Positions 39,166-48,507 are shown, counted from the stretch's first letter. The stretch: DNA of 64,000 nucleotides from Rhodospirillaceae bacterium (GCA_029245025.1 JAQWQC010000013.1:1-64000), one strand, 5' to 3'. Notes: generated by a model from the letters alone, not told the origin. Program-made: numbers and translations.

Positions 39166-40215
39166 TTACTGACCTAGTTTCTGCTGGATGTTGGAACTTG
39201 AAGTTGTGTGTTCGAACTTGAGTTTCTGGTCTGGTCGGGCGTAATGAAAACAAGCATGAGCCATCAGCGCAGACTCATGGAAGCCAGACAAGATCAGCTT
39301 TAATTTGCCCGGGTAAGTACACATATCGCCAATACAGAATATACCCGACTCTGATGTCTCGAATTTTTCCGTATCAACAGCAACCCGGTTGCTCTCCATA
39401 TTGATACCCCACTCGGCGATAGGACCAAGCTTCATGGTCAATCCATAAAATGCGAGCATTGTGTCGCATTCAACATCGTATTCTTCGCCGCTTTCTTTAC
39501 TCTTGAGAGTAACAGATTCAATTTGTCCGTCTGATCCATTGAGGCGAGGCACATCGGCAACGTGAACGGTAACTTTGCCGTCCGCTTCTAATTCCCGCAT
39601 TTTATCTACCGTATCTTGCACGGCCCTAAATTCGGCCCGACGGTGAACAAGGTGCATGCTTTGAACGTGGTCGCTTAAAGCCACAACCCAATCCAACGCA
39701 GAGTCCCCACCACCAGCAATCAGTAAATTTTTTCCTTTGAACTGCTCCATCTTACGTACAGCATAAAAGAGAGACTTATTTTCAAACGGTTCGACACCTT
39801 CGATCTTTGGTTTCTTCGGCGTAAAACTGCCCCCGCCTCCAGCAATGCAAACAACTGGCGCTTCAATCACAATCCCCATATCAGTGGTCATGCGCCAATG
39901 CCCATTATCCTGCTTAACCAGGCTATCGGCCATCTGATTGAAATGCATGATCGGTGAGAACGGCTCAATCTGCTTCATCAGATCGTCCGTCAGTTCCTGT
40001 CCAGTCACTTTCAAGCGGCTTGGGATATCCAGAATGGGTTTCTCGGGATACAGCTCCGCACATTGACCGCCAGGGCGATCAAGGATGTCAATGACAGCAC
40101 TTTGGAGCCCAAGCAGGCCAAGCTCAAATACAGCAAATAAGCCGACCGGTCCTGCCCCAATAATAATAACGTCAGTCTTGGTTGTGCCTTCACCGGCTTC
40201 AGCAGCATCGACCAC
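39166..40215 (-). CDS. Ferredoxin--NADP(+) reductase, thioredoxin-reductase-like type
   Basis: 349 residues from GTG 40215, which has GGGGAG seven bases upstream; the open frame continues to 40272. FAD motif DVIIIGAGPVGLFAVFELGLLG, GGQCAELYPEKPILDIPS (diagnostic of this FNR class, replacing the CxxC of thioredoxin reductase), and the NADPH motif LLIAGGGDSALDWVVAL. The end ISGIFCIGDMCTYPGKLKLI-like block closes the FAD domain. It shuttles electrons between NADPH and ferredoxin in the cytoplasm. It follows the molybdenum cluster by 69 bases and could supply it with reductant, which is an inference. Confidence 0.92.
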   Translation of the reverse strand: MVDAAEAGEGTTKTDVIIIGAGPVGLFAVFELGLLGLQSAVIDILDRPGGQCAELYPEKPILDIPSRLKVTGQELTDDLMKQIEPFSPIMHFNQMADSLVKQDNGHWRMTTDMGIVIEAPVVCIAGGGGSFTPKKPKIEGVEPFENKSLFYAVRKMEQFKGKNLLIAGGGDSALDWVVALSDHVQSMHLVHRRAEFRAVQDTVDKMRELEADGKVTVHVADVPRLNGSDGQIESVTLKSKESGEEYDVECDTMLAFYGLTMKLGPIAEWGINMESNRVAVDTEKFETSESGIFCIGDMCTYPGKLKLILSGFHESALMAHACFHYARPDQKLKFEHTTSSSNIQQKLGQ

Positions 40216-40284
40216 AAATATTCTCCCCAAAAACAACCCGAGCCTAACATTCTCAAGGGCCCTCAAAAACAATCACAAACTTAG

Positions 40285-41922
40285 CTAAGAAGACTCTGAT
40301 TCGCGAAATCTTTTCCATTCTTCTGGCGTATCCAAATCTGTCAGAATCGCAGTGTCGTCAAATTCCACTTCATAGACAAGGTCCGCGTTGGCTCCAATAA
40401 GGTGCCGCGCGCCGACATCTCCTGACACGTCTACCATGGTGTCAAAAAAACGTCTGGCCCACAAAATGGGGTTGCCCCGCTTACCCATATGAACTGGGAC
40501 CCCAATAGACCTGTCGGCGCCTGGGTCAAACCGATCAATTAACGCATCAATATGATCAGACAGAACCCCAGGCATATCACCTAAGCACACTAATGCCCCT
40601 GCACAGATATTGGGTACGGCGTACAATCCGGAAACCAGAGATGTAGACAACCCTTCATCAAATTCTGGATTATGGACAAAAGTAATATTCAATCCAGAAA
40701 GGGCGGATTCAATCTTATCACACTCATAACCCGTTACCACAACAACGGAGCACACCTTTGAGGCCAACAACTGTTCGACAGTATGTCTAATTAAAACAAT
40801 ACCGTTCACTGGCTCTAGCAGTTTATTGACAACCCCCATCCGCCGAGATTGTCCAGCTGCGAGCACAACGGCGCCAATGTCGTGGTGCGATTTCTCGTCA
40901 CCAGATTCTCTCACTGCTGCATCGCGCGGCATCGGCCGCATGGGGCTATCAACGAGTAACCCACCAACACCCAGGCTAGGAATTACACTTTTAGTGACCG
41001 GTAATCTTGCCGCTAATCGTTCGAGCACCCAATCAATACCATTTGGCTTAGGAGACCTTGCACAACCTGGTAGGATAAGAATTGGCGTCTTCCCGTGCTT
41101 AGCTAAGAGCATCAGGTTGCCGGGATCAACAGGCATGCCGAAATACTCGATTTCGCCTCCTGCCTTAACGATACCAGATGGCACGACATCTCTTCGGTCA
41201 ACTGTGACAGATGCACCGACAATCATAATCAGGTCGGGGTTAATATCGGTTGCCCAGCAAACTGAGTCCGCTATATCTGATTCTTTGTGAGCGCATGAGA
41301 TCACTTTATCAACAACAGCGCCAAGCCTCTGCAAACGACGTTCTGTAACTGCCGTTGTTTTGGCTACTACAGAGTCTTTTAGGGCTGGGAGTGTTGTGTT
41401 TATTAGAACGACCGAAAGTAATTGGAAGGCCTTGACAGAAACAGCAAACGCACCACCACCGACACATTGCATAACAGCCGACAAAACGCGCTCCTCAACT
41501 GCAAACGGAATAATTTTAACAGTGCCAACCGTCTGGCCTACGCCTACATTGGAATAGTCCGGTAGCGTCGCAATTGTAATAGACTCATCTACCGCATTGA
41601 GGCGATTAATAGTATCAGCGTTAACACGAAACACACCGTCAACATCAGAGATTAGATTGCATCGGCCTGTATGAGCTGCGGATAGCGATACACCAATACC
41701 CGAAACACCGCTGGCCACGGATAGTGCAGCACTATCCTCTCCAACGTCACCCTCTTCCAGAAGAGCTGCATATATCGTCTTAATTTTTGCCTCAGATAAA
41801 ACCCCACAATCTTCCGCCGTAACGGGGTGACCTTTCTTTAGGGTCCAGCCATCTCCGCGAATTGTATGGGCGAGGACCGCGCCCTCAGCATCATCAACAG
41901 AAACTTTAGAGAAAATCATCAA
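40285..41922 (-). CDS. Molybdopterin-binding / MobA-like NTP transferase fusion
   Basis: 545 residues, two parts. Residues 1-330 resemble a molybdopterin-binding MoeA/CinA-like domain (AVLAHTIRGDGWTLKKGHP..., IMIVGASVTVDRRDVVPSGI, GCARSPKPNGIDWVLERL). Residues 350-545 are a nucleotidyltransferase (GAVVLAAGQSRRMGVVNKLLEPV, VVVVTGYE, LGDMPGVLSDHIDALIDRF). Such fusions act like MocA, adding CMP to the molybdenum cofactor for xanthine-dehydrogenase-type enzymes. It is the last gene of the MoxR-VWA-XdhC operon, 5 bases after the previous stop. Confidence 0.9.
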   Translation of the reverse strand: MMIFSKVSVDDAEGAVLAHTIRGDGWTLKKGHPVTAEDCGVLSEAKIKTIYAALLEEGDVGEDSAALSVASGVSGIGVSLSAAHTGRCNLISDVDGVFRVNADTINRLNAVDESITIATLPDYSNVGVGQTVGTVKIIPFAVEERVLSAVMQCVGGGAFAVSVKAFQLLSVVLINTTLPALKDSVVAKTTAVTERRLQRLGAVVDKVISCAHKESDIADSVCWATDINPDLIMIVGASVTVDRRDVVPSGIVKAGGEIEYFGMPVDPGNLMLLAKHGKTPILILPGCARSPKPNGIDWVLERLAARLPVTKSVIPSLGVGGLLVDSPMRPMPRDAAVRESGDEKSHHDIGAVVLAAGQSRRMGVVNKLLEPVNGIVLIRHTVEQLLASKVCSVVVVTGYECDKIESALSGLNITFVHNPEFDEGLSTSLVSGLYAVPNICAGALVCLGDMPGVLSDHIDALIDRFDPGADRSIGVPVHMGKRGNPILWARRFFDTMVDVSGDVGARHLIGANADLVYEVEFDDTAILTDLDTPEEWKRFRESESS

Positions 41923-41927
41923 CGAAC

Positions 41928-42620
41928 CTAAGTAACAGACCGCCGCCGCGTAGCAACAATCTCACCTAATATTGAGACAGCGATTTCAGAGGGCGTTTCC
42001 GCCTTTATGTCTAATCCAACCGGTCCATGGATTCTATCCAGATCACGCTCTGAAAAACCATCTTCCGTCAGGCGTGCTAACCGTTTCGCGTGAGTTCGAT
42101 TGCTTCCCAACGATCCAATATAAAAAGCCTTTGAGCGCAAAGCCGCCGCCAGAGCTGGGTCATCTAGTTTTGGATCATGGGTCAATGTGACAACCGCAGT
42201 TCGAGAATCCGGTTGAAGCTTACGCATTCCTTCGTCGGGCCAATCTGTTAGCGCTTCCACTTCAGATAAACGACCAGCCCGGACAAATGCTTCTCTTGGG
42301 TCAATGACGGTGACTTTAAAGCCCGCCAGTTGCGCCATGGGCGCTAAGGCCTGCGCAATGTGCACTGCTCCAACAATAATGAGACGCAAAGATGGGCCAT
42401 AAACGCGAACAAAGAGGCTCATCCCGTCAATCTGACCAGATACGTCCCCAACGATCAATTGATTGACCACAGAGAGCTGTTCTTCCTTAAGCGTTAAATC
42501 ACCTATGCGTGTGTCTGCCCCGATAAAACTCTGACTACCCGTCTCAATATCCGTGACCACTGCACAGGCCTTGTGTGCCGCAATATTGAGCTTAAGAGCC
42601 TCAAACAGATCCGCCTTCAT
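41928..42620 (-). CDS. XdhC family protein, Rossmann (C-terminal) part
   Basis: 230 residues. The C-terminal XdhC Rossmann domain is clear: LRLIIVGAVHIAQALAPMAQ, VTVIDPREAFVR, AVVTLTHDPKLDDPAL, YIGSLGSNRTHAKRL and GLDIKAETPSEIAVSILGEI. XdhC carries and sulfurates the molybdenum cofactor before insertion. Here the protein is split: the N-terminal part is the adjacent gene, overlapping by 4 bases, which is common in this family. Confidence 0.92.
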   Translation of the reverse strand: MKADLFEALKLNIAAHKACAVVTDIETGSQSFIGADTRIGDLTLKEEQLSVVNQLIVGDVSGQIDGMSLFVRVYGPSLRLIIVGAVHIAQALAPMAQLAGFKVTVIDPREAFVRAGRLSEVEALTDWPDEGMRKLQPDSRTAVVTLTHDPKLDDPALAAALRSKAFYIGSLGSNRTHAKRLARLTEDGFSERDLDRIHGPVGLDIKAETPSEIAVSILGEIVATRRRSVT

Positions 42621-42940
42621 GAGATGCTCTCAACATAGACTTGCACTTTCCCTCCACACGCGATTCCGACTTCCCACGCCATATCGTTGGTGACGCCGAA
42701 CTCCAGTTGCACCGGCTGACCAGATGCAATCGTTGCCAGCGCCGCCTCGATGACTGAGCCTTCGATGCAGCCCCCCGATACCGAACCTGCAAAATCGCCG
42801 TCCTCACTAACGGCTAGGTGGCTTCCAACGGGCCTCGGAGAAGAACCCCAAGTTTTTATGACGGTGGCAAGAGCCGTTTTTTTTCCTGCGGCGTGCCATT
42901 CAGCCAGTCGGTCTAACGGATCTGCGTCCACATTATGCAT
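42617..42940 (-). CDS. XdhC/CoxI N-terminal domain protein
   Basis: 107 residues forming just the XdhC_CoxI domain: TALATVIKTWGSSPRPVGSH, GSVSGGCIEGSVIEAA and a C-terminal GIACGGKVQVYVE motif with a conserved cysteine. It works with the downstream Rossmann half as a molybdenum cofactor chaperone. Overlaps with both neighbours (4 and 8 bases) indicate coupled translation. Confidence 0.93.
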   Translation of the reverse strand: MHNVDADPLDRLAEWHAAGKKTALATVIKTWGSSPRPVGSHLAVSEDGDFAGSVSGGCIEGSVIEAALATIASGQPVQLEFGVTNDMAWEVGIACGGKVQVYVESIS

Positions 42941-44147
42941 AGGACTCTCCCGCGTAATGACGCGGCCAAGCTCCCAAATCAGGGGCCTTGCCGAGCGCTT
43001 CCGCTAAGTCAGTTAAACTATCAAGACTATGCACTGGCCGGAAGTCGTCAACATACGGGAGCATCGCTTTGATGCCTGCGGATTTGGGACTGAACTCTTT
43101 ATACCTTAGCAAGGGGTTCAACCATATGAGCCGCCGACAAGATTTTTGTAACCGTTCCATCTCTTCTGCTAGTCCAGTGCCTCCATCACGGTCGAGACCA
43201 TCTGTAATAAGCAGCACCACCGCTCCTTGGCCTAGAACGCGACGCGACCACCGGCGATTGAAAGATGCAATGGACTCACCAATCCTTGTCCCCCCAGACC
43301 AATCCTGCACCGCTAGCCCCACGCGAGCGAGCGCGATATCGGGATCGGTGTGTCTTAAATGACGGGATACATTGGTTAAACGCGTTCCAAACAAAAACGT
43401 GTGCACACGGTCGTGATCATTGGTAATGGCATGCAGAAAGTGCAGCATCATGCGTGCATAGGCTTCCATGGACCCCGATATATCGCACAACACGACCAGT
43501 GGTGGATGACGGCGTACTAGCCTTTTCCGTTTTAGGTCGATAGCGCCCGCCGAACGGACGGTACTTTGCAAACTGGACCTCATATCTATCCGGCGCCCAG
43601 ACGCATGAGGTTGAAAGCGTCGGCTTGGCAATTCAGGAATAGGTAAACGCAGATTTGCCATCATCCGCCGTGTCGCCGTGAGTTCCTCAATAGACATTGA
43701 TTCAAAGTCTTTTGATTTAAGCCGCTCTTTTGCTGACCACTTATCACTGACTTCGATCTCTATGTTCCTTTCATTAATCGGTACCGCACTTGCCAACCCA
43801 GCCTTAACCATCGCGTCGGCGACCCGGCGGGGTAACGCAGGCCCTTGGTGAGATGAGGAACTACTTGTCTCTTTATCAATTAAAGAAGCGATTTCATGAG
43901 CACTCGGACGTGAGACCCAAAAGCGTTCGAACGCAACCGCAAAAAGTTCTGATTGAGAGTGTCTCTCAACAAATACGGCATGAAGCGCCCAATACATATC
44001 TTCTTTTCGGGTTAAATCTACAATCTTTAACGCTTCGATCGCTACCAGCAACTTACCTGGCCCGACGGGAAGCCCTGCCGTTCGCAACAGCCGCGCAAAA
44101 TTCATAACATTTAGGCCCAACGCCCCAGATGTATACTGCGTGCTCAT
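42933..44147 (-). CDS. VWA domain protein, CoxE-like
   Basis: 404 residues. The von Willebrand A domain occupies about residues 220-380. Its MIDAS motif is PLVVLCDISGSMEAYARMM, with the matching D in LLITDGLDRDGG. It is the CoxE type, which pairs with a MoxR/CoxD ATPase to insert metal or cofactor into CO dehydrogenase-like enzymes. It overlaps the ATPase gene by 4 bases. Confidence 0.92.
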   Translation of the reverse strand: MSTQYTSGALGLNVMNFARLLRTAGLPVGPGKLLVAIEALKIVDLTRKEDMYWALHAVFVERHSQSELFAVAFERFWVSRPSAHEIASLIDKETSSSSSHQGPALPRRVADAMVKAGLASAVPINERNIEIEVSDKWSAKERLKSKDFESMSIEELTATRRMMANLRLPIPELPSRRFQPHASGRRIDMRSSLQSTVRSAGAIDLKRKRLVRRHPPLVVLCDISGSMEAYARMMLHFLHAITNDHDRVHTFLFGTRLTNVSRHLRHTDPDIALARVGLAVQDWSGGTRIGESIASFNRRWSRRVLGQGAVVLLITDGLDRDGGTGLAEEMERLQKSCRRLIWLNPLLRYKEFSPKSAGIKAMLPYVDDFRPVHSLDSLTDLAEALGKAPDLGAWPRHYAGESYA

Positions 44148-45061
44148 TTCGCAGATGAAGAAGCCGCAAGCGCGTCTTCCACCGCCCGCTCTCGCACATG
44201 GCTAATATCATCTTGATATTTCAGGATCACTCCTAGGGTATCCTCAAAGCCTTGCCGATCTAATTGCCTTTTATCGAGAGCCATTAGCGCTCTGGTCCAG
44301 TCAATTGTCTCTGCAATGCCAGGCGGCTTGAATAGGTCCTGAGCACGCAAATGTTGGACAGCCGCCACAACTTGACTGCTAAGACTTGCCGCCGCTTCAG
44401 GCACCTTACCTTGAAGTATCGCGAGCTCTCGTTCAGCGTCAGGATAGTCCACCCAATGATACAGGCAGCGCCGCTTCAACGCGTCATGGATTTCCCGTGT
44501 TCTGTTGGACGTAATGACTACGATAGGAGGCGTTCCTGCCCGCACGGGGCCAAGTTCAGGAATGGAAACCTGATACTCAGACAAAACTTCTAGAAGGTAA
44601 GCCTCAAACGGTTCGTCAGTTCGATCCAATTCATCGATCAACAAAACCGGAGGACCAGATGCATCAGGACGAAGTGCCGAAAGCAACGGACGTTCGAGGA
44701 GATACTCCTCGCCGTAAATATTCGACGACATAAATTCTTTGTCGTGCGCACCTCCTGCTTCGGCAAGCCGGATGGCCATCATCTGGCGGGGGTAATTCCA
44801 CTCGTATACAGCAGATGCAATATCCAGACCTTCGTAACATTGCAGCCTAACTAGATTGCGTCCAAGCGATGCCGCCAATACTTTTGCAATTTCCGTTTTG
44901 CCGACGCCAGCCTCGCCCTCCAGAAACAAGGGACGCGTCAGTTTGAGGCTCAAAAACGCGGCCATGGTCAGCGACCTATCTGGAAGATACCCGCCACCGC
45001 GCAGCAGGGCGTCAGTCTCTTCGATTGTTGTGGGAAGGCTATTCGTCACGGCGCTGTCCAC
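44144..45061 (-). CDS. MoxR family AAA+ ATPase, CoxD-like
   Basis: 305 residues. Walker A is EGEAGVGKTEIAKVLA, Walker B is VLLIDELDRTDEPFEAYLLE, and sensor 1 is IVVITSNRTREIHDALKRRC. CoxD-type ATPases unfold or remodel the apo-enzyme so the active-site Cu/Mo cluster can be built. It is the first gene of the five-gene operon, and a terminator lies just upstream for the gene before it, so it must have its own promoter in the ~100-base gap. Confidence 0.93.
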   Translation of the reverse strand: MDSAVTNSLPTTIEETDALLRGGGYLPDRSLTMAAFLSLKLTRPLFLEGEAGVGKTEIAKVLAASLGRNLVRLQCYEGLDIASAVYEWNYPRQMMAIRLAEAGGAHDKEFMSSNIYGEEYLLERPLLSALRPDASGPPVLLIDELDRTDEPFEAYLLEVLSEYQVSIPELGPVRAGTPPIVVITSNRTREIHDALKRRCLYHWVDYPDAERELAILQGKVPEAAASLSSQVVAAVQHLRAQDLFKPPGIAETIDWTRALMALDKRQLDRQGFEDTLGVILKYQDDISHVRERAVEDALAASSSAK

Positions 45062-45107
45062 GTTATGGAATAAAGTTTGATGAAAGGTATTCTATGCCTA
45101 TTCGAGG

Positions 45108-45138
45108 AAAAAAACGGGCGCGGTTTAATCCGCGCCCG
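45108..45138 (-). terminator. Rho-independent terminator after the 2Fe-2S subunit gene
   Basis: Read on the minus strand: a perfect 9-bp stem (CGGGCGCGG / CCGCGCCCG; plus-strand coordinates 45130-45138 and 45115-45123) with a six-base loop and a run of seven T (45108-45114). It is 30 bases past the stop of the 2Fe-2S gene, so that gene is not simply the first gene of the downstream operon. Confidence 0.9.
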
Positions 45139-45167
45139 CAAATTATTTTCGGCGTCACTGTTGTTAT

Positions 45168-45626
45168 TTATTGGAGAGCGGCAGCTCTCTTGATTGCTTT
45201 ACGGATGCGCGTATAGGTCCCGCATCTGCATATGTTTGTAATGTACGCGTTAATATCCTCATCGGTTGGCTCAGGGATCTCCTTAAGTAACGATGCAACC
45301 GACATAATCATGCCCGACTGGCAATACCCACACTGGGGTACATCTTCTTCAATCCAAGCCGCCTGAACCGGATGACTCCGATCTTCTGAAAGCCCCTCAA
45401 TCGTTGTTATTTCTGACCCATCGGCAAATTCCACCGGCACTGAGCAGGACCGCTCGGCAACCCCGTCCACGTGCACAGTACAGGCTCCACAGGCTGCGAT
45501 TCCGCATCCGTATTTGGTTCCCGTTAGGCCAATATTATCCCTCAAAACCCACAATAGCGGGGTTTCCGGATCCACGTCGACAACATGTTCTTGGCCGTTT
45601 ACACGCAGCGTTATTGCCATCTGCAC
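45168..45626 (-). CDS. (2Fe-2S)-binding small subunit of a molybdenum hydroxylase (CoxS/IorA type)
   Basis: 152 residues (ATG 45626 or 45620). It has two [2Fe-2S] clusters: the plant-type [16 protein letters not shown]...CS near residues 40-60, and the C-terminal QCGYCQSGM plus ICRCGTY. The subunit passes electrons out of the molybdenum site. The molybdenum large subunit, and any FAD subunit, are absent from this window. Length and layout fit the IorA (isoquinoline oxidoreductase alpha) group slightly better than CoxS. Confidence 0.92.
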   Translation of the reverse strand: MQMAITLRVNGQEHVVDVDPETPLLWVLRDNIGLTGTKYGCGIAACGACTVHVDGVAERSCSVPVEFADGSEITTIEGLSEDRSHPVQAAWIEEDVPQCGYCQSGMIMSVASLLKEIPEPTDEDINAYITNICRCGTYTRIRKAIKRAAALQ

Positions 45627-46247
45627 CTCCTTAATAACTATATAGGGGTGTAAGACCCGCCGGAGGTCTTTTCAACCGTTGTTCCATTCTACCCCTGAAG
45701 AAATCCGGCGCAAGCAGCACGATTCGCAAAAAACTGTCATATTTCCATCCCAAAGGCCTCATCTCGGGGAACCGCAACGGAGAAGGTTCCGGGCACTCTG
45801 CGATCAGATTCGTCCGAGGAAATTCAGGGGTTTCAGGCTCTTTGGCCCTACTATATATAGTGGGTCGGATATGCCAAAACCGCAAAAAATAGTGACTCCT
45901 GGGCCCACCTCTGGGATAATTAGGTGTATTTTGCGATGGGTTTTGGGGAGCCATAAAGCAATGCAACTCAGCACCGCGGCTAGTACCAAGACTATCCTGA
46001 CCGGCCACTCTAAGGCTGAGATTTACTCCCCAGACCGCCGCCCATCGGCCACTCGATCATTACCAGATATTGGGTCTGAGCTTTCACAAAATTCGTGGGG
46101 CAGACGCCCCTCGATCTCCACCAAATGGAGACGAGGTAGCGCCTGAACCACGTTCAGAGGTGCGTCCCTGAAACTTGGGGCGGGGCTTTTGCCCCGCCCA
46201 CTTTTTTTAGAGGTTAAGAAAACCACGGGAAACGATGGGGACCAAGC
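45627..46247 (+). other. 620-base region without a convincing gene; possible plus-strand transcript
   Basis: Open frames on both strands here (about 45679-46146 plus, 45631-46008 minus) have Arg/Pro/Ser-rich translations unlike real proteins. The region includes a palindrome CCTACTATATATAGTGGG (45847-45864, one G-T mismatch) and ends with an intrinsic terminator on the plus strand, although no plus-strand gene is identified. A structured or small RNA, or a decayed gene, would explain the terminator. The promoter of the 2Fe-2S gene should also lie here. Confidence 0.35.
46178..46208 (+). terminator. Rho-independent terminator with no assigned upstream gene
   Basis: GGGCGGGGC (46178-46186), TTTT loop, GCCCCGCCC (46191-46199), then AC and seven T (46202-46208). 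The T-run is only on the plus strand, so it would stop rightward transcription coming from the unassigned region, and it could also shield the convergent genes to the right. Confidence 0.85.
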
Positions 46248-46619
46248 CTAAATGCTAGGTAGGAAATACACACTCTCGCGCTCAGCTTTGGCGTGAAGCT
46301 CTGACACACCCTCTGCCGCATAGGCGGGCTGGGTGCGCCAAGCCGTAAAAGTCTCAAAATTCGGCCACCGAATAACAGCCACGGCATGAGCCTCTTCCGG
46401 GCCGACAAATCGAAACGCCGGCTTAGAAAACCCTAAGACCTCTCCGCCGAAGTGAGATGGCTTAAGACTGTCGCCATCACTAATGGCTTGATAAGCCTCA
46501 TAAGCTTTCTCATCGACGATATTGTGGGCAACAAAGACACTTAGAAACGGCCCGCATTTAACAAACTCAGGAACGTCTCTCATATCGTCAAATAAAGTGG
46601 GCACTGAACCCGTTACCAC
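46248..46619 (-). CDS. DUF1330-like dimeric alpha/beta-barrel protein
   Basis: Up to 123 residues from GTG 46619; ATG 46583 is an alternative. The segment PFLSVFVAHNIVDEKAYEAYQ and AVAVIRWPNFETFTAWRTQPAYAAEG matches the DUF1330 pattern (small ferredoxin-like barrel, function unknown). The start overlaps the end of the upstream SDR by 7 bases, so the two are cotranscribed. Confidence 0.7.
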   Translation of the reverse strand: MVTGSVPTLFDDMRDVPEFVKCGPFLSVFVAHNIVDEKAYEAYQAISDGDSLKPSHFGGEVLGFSKPAFRFVGPEEAHAVAVIRWPNFETFTAWRTQPAYAAEGVSELHAKAERESVYFLPSI

Positions 46620-47332
46620 GCCACCGTATCGCCATTGAATCGTCGAAACGTTCCAGTATCATCCATGGTGAAGGTGTCGATGAGCCCCCTCATTCCAGAC
46701 ACGCTATCTGGTATTTCGACCGTTGCCCCGCCCACTCCCATTCGGGTCTTAACGTAGCCCGGACAAAAGGCCATGGCGATCACACCCTTGTCCCGCAGAA
46801 CTTCAGAGATGAGTTGCACAGCTTTGGTCACCGCCGTTTTCGACGTGCAATAACAAAACGCTGCCGTTTTATCTTCTTGCAATGATCCCACAGTGCTCGA
46901 GAGCGTAATGATTTTCTTTTGCTCACTCGCCTCAACGTTCTCGACAAACGCTTCAGCCATTTTTACCGGAGCAAACGTGTTGGTTCGAATGACCGTATCC
47001 CATACATCGTAATCGATGGTGCCAAAGTGCTGGGCGTCAAGATGATCTTGAATCGGAACTGGCCCAATAATACCAGCGTTATTCAATAGAATATCAATCG
47101 GCTTCCCTTTGTACTGTGCAGCGACCGCGTCTATCGAACTGTGATCAAGCATATCCATTTTTTCCAGATGAACACGACCATCTGCACCGTCAGCGATAGC
47201 TCGTAAATCCTCAGCGCTTTCTCCTTCAGGATCCCGACAGCAGGCGATTACGGTCCACCCGTCTTTTGCGTATTGCTTCGCAAATTCTAAACCGATGCCG
47301 CGGTTGGCACCGGTGATCAATACTGTCAGCAT
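46613..47332 (-). CDS. C-factor/sniffer-like SDR, cytoplasmic
   Basis: 239 residues from ATG 47332, which has AAGGAGAG five bases upstream; the longer frame to 47404 is not needed. Classical SDR: TGANRGIG nucleotide motif at residues 7-14, LLNNAG, SSTVGS catalytic Ser, and YCTSK (Tyr and Lys). It ends GDTVAW. It belongs to the same subfamily as the seven tandem SDRs 3-9 kb downstream but has no signal peptide and is on the opposite strand. The likely reaction is NAD(P)-dependent carbonyl reduction; the substrate is unknown. Confidence 0.9.
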   Translation of the reverse strand: MLTVLITGANRGIGLEFAKQYAKDGWTVIACCRDPEGESAEDLRAIADGADGRVHLEKMDMLDHSSIDAVAAQYKGKPIDILLNNAGIIGPVPIQDHLDAQHFGTIDYDVWDTVIRTNTFAPVKMAEAFVENVEASEQKKIITLSSTVGSLQEDKTAAFCYCTSKTAVTKAVQLISEVLRDKGVIAMAFCPGYVKTRMGVGGATVEIPDSVSGMRGLIDTFTMDDTGTFRRFNGDTVAW

Positions 47333-47493
47333 ATGGCTCTCCTTACCTAGCCTGGCGCGGTACATCCGCACGACTCCCCCTCGAAGATCCACATCATCTG
47401 CCATCGTCGAAATAAGTCAAAACACCAATCGTAAAAGATCAGACTATTCTTGAACCGTTGCCTCATTCCATAAGCCGCCCTAATGTCGAAGCT

Positions 47494-48507
47494 ATGCAAA
47501 AGAAAGTCGCCCGCACCCTACTCGCCATAGGGTTGATCATCCTCGCTGGACCAGCTCTCGCGGACCCTCTCAAGGGCAAGGTGGGTGTTTACTCCTTTCC
47601 CGACAGTGTCTGGTGGGACCAATGGATGGGATTTCAGTCTGAGGTTGAGGCCAACCCGGAGTTTGACTTTGAATGGTATCTGCTCGGAGAACTTGGGTCA
47701 GAGCAACAACTCATAACTGGCGCACGGCGCAATCGAATCCAGGTCATCAGTATTTCATCCCAAGGCATGACGTCATTGGTTCCAGAGATGGGAGTGATTC
47801 TAGCGCCCTACATATTTGACAGTCTAGAAGAGGCGGATTTTGTCCTGGACAACTACCTCGCCGAACCGATCACAAAAATGTTTGGCGAACTCGGACTCCA
47901 AGTCATTCAATTCACGGAAGTTGGGTGGGGTGTTCTTTACTCGGTAGGGAGGCCGGTCTTAGACCCCGCTGACCTCGACGGCATGACCTTGCGAATAGCA
48001 CCCTCAATTATCCTCCAGTCTTTCGTGGAATCCGTCGGAGCGGACTATGCGATCCTGGAACTCGGCGAATTGATCCCCGGGTTGCAGACCGGCCTGGTTC
48101 AGGGTGGCCTAACAAACGTGGTGATGGTGCACAACGCTCTGAATTCCCAGGTCTGCTGCGTCTCACGTCTAAAAGGCATGTACGAAATGGGGGTCAATAT
48201 GGCCAACGGCCGGTGGTTTGAATCAGCGACTGACGCTCAACAGGCTGCGCTGATTGATGCCTACGTCGATTTGAAGACCATGCGCAAAAACGTCCGGGCT
48301 TACGTAGAAGAGGTAGTTCAAGAGGGCGAAGCCGCCGGTCTCACCTATTTGGACCTAACCCCAGCACAGCGGGAGCGATGGAAAAATGCGTCTGCCAACG
48401 GTTTGCAGCGGATCTTGGACGACACTGGTAGCGAAGGCGCCCGTCTTTACGATTTGATACTTCAGGGAAAGGCTGCTTTCGCGCGGCAACAGGCCGCGGG
48501 GCAATAA
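47494..48507 (+). CDS. TRAP-type solute-binding protein (DctP family)
   Basis: 337 residues from ATG 47494, giving a Sec signal (KKVARTLLAIGLIILAG...ALA). It has the DctP layout: SVWWDQWMGFQSEVEA, a middle LRIAPSIILQSFVESVGAD segment (equivalent of the RVP-S substrate-binding region) and ELIPGLQTGLVQGGLTN. It would capture a small molecule, often an organic acid, in the periplasm. The membrane partners DctQ and DctM are not in the window, so it is an orphan receptor or uses a distant permease. Confidence 0.85.
   Translation: MQKKVARTLLAIGLIILAGPALADPLKGKVGVYSFPDSVWWDQWMGFQSEVEANPEFDFEWYLLGELGSEQQLITGARRNRIQVISISSQGMTSLVPEMGVILAPYIFDSLEEADFVLDNYLAEPITKMFGELGLQVIQFTEVGWGVLYSVGRPVLDPADLDGMTLRIAPSIILQSFVESVGADYAILELGELIPGLQTGLVQGGLTNVVMVHNALNSQVCCVSRLKGMYEMGVNMANGRWFESATDAQQAALIDAYVDLKTMRKNVRAYVEEVVQEGEAAGLTYLDLTPAQRERWKNASANGLQRILDDTGSEGARLYDLILQGKAAFARQQAAGQ

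Noticed and set aside
45631-46146. Overlapping open frames on both strands (about 125-155 codons) as genes
   Set aside because: Their translations are Arg/Pro/Ser-rich without any recognisable domain, they overlap antisense, and they lack convincing ribosome sites.
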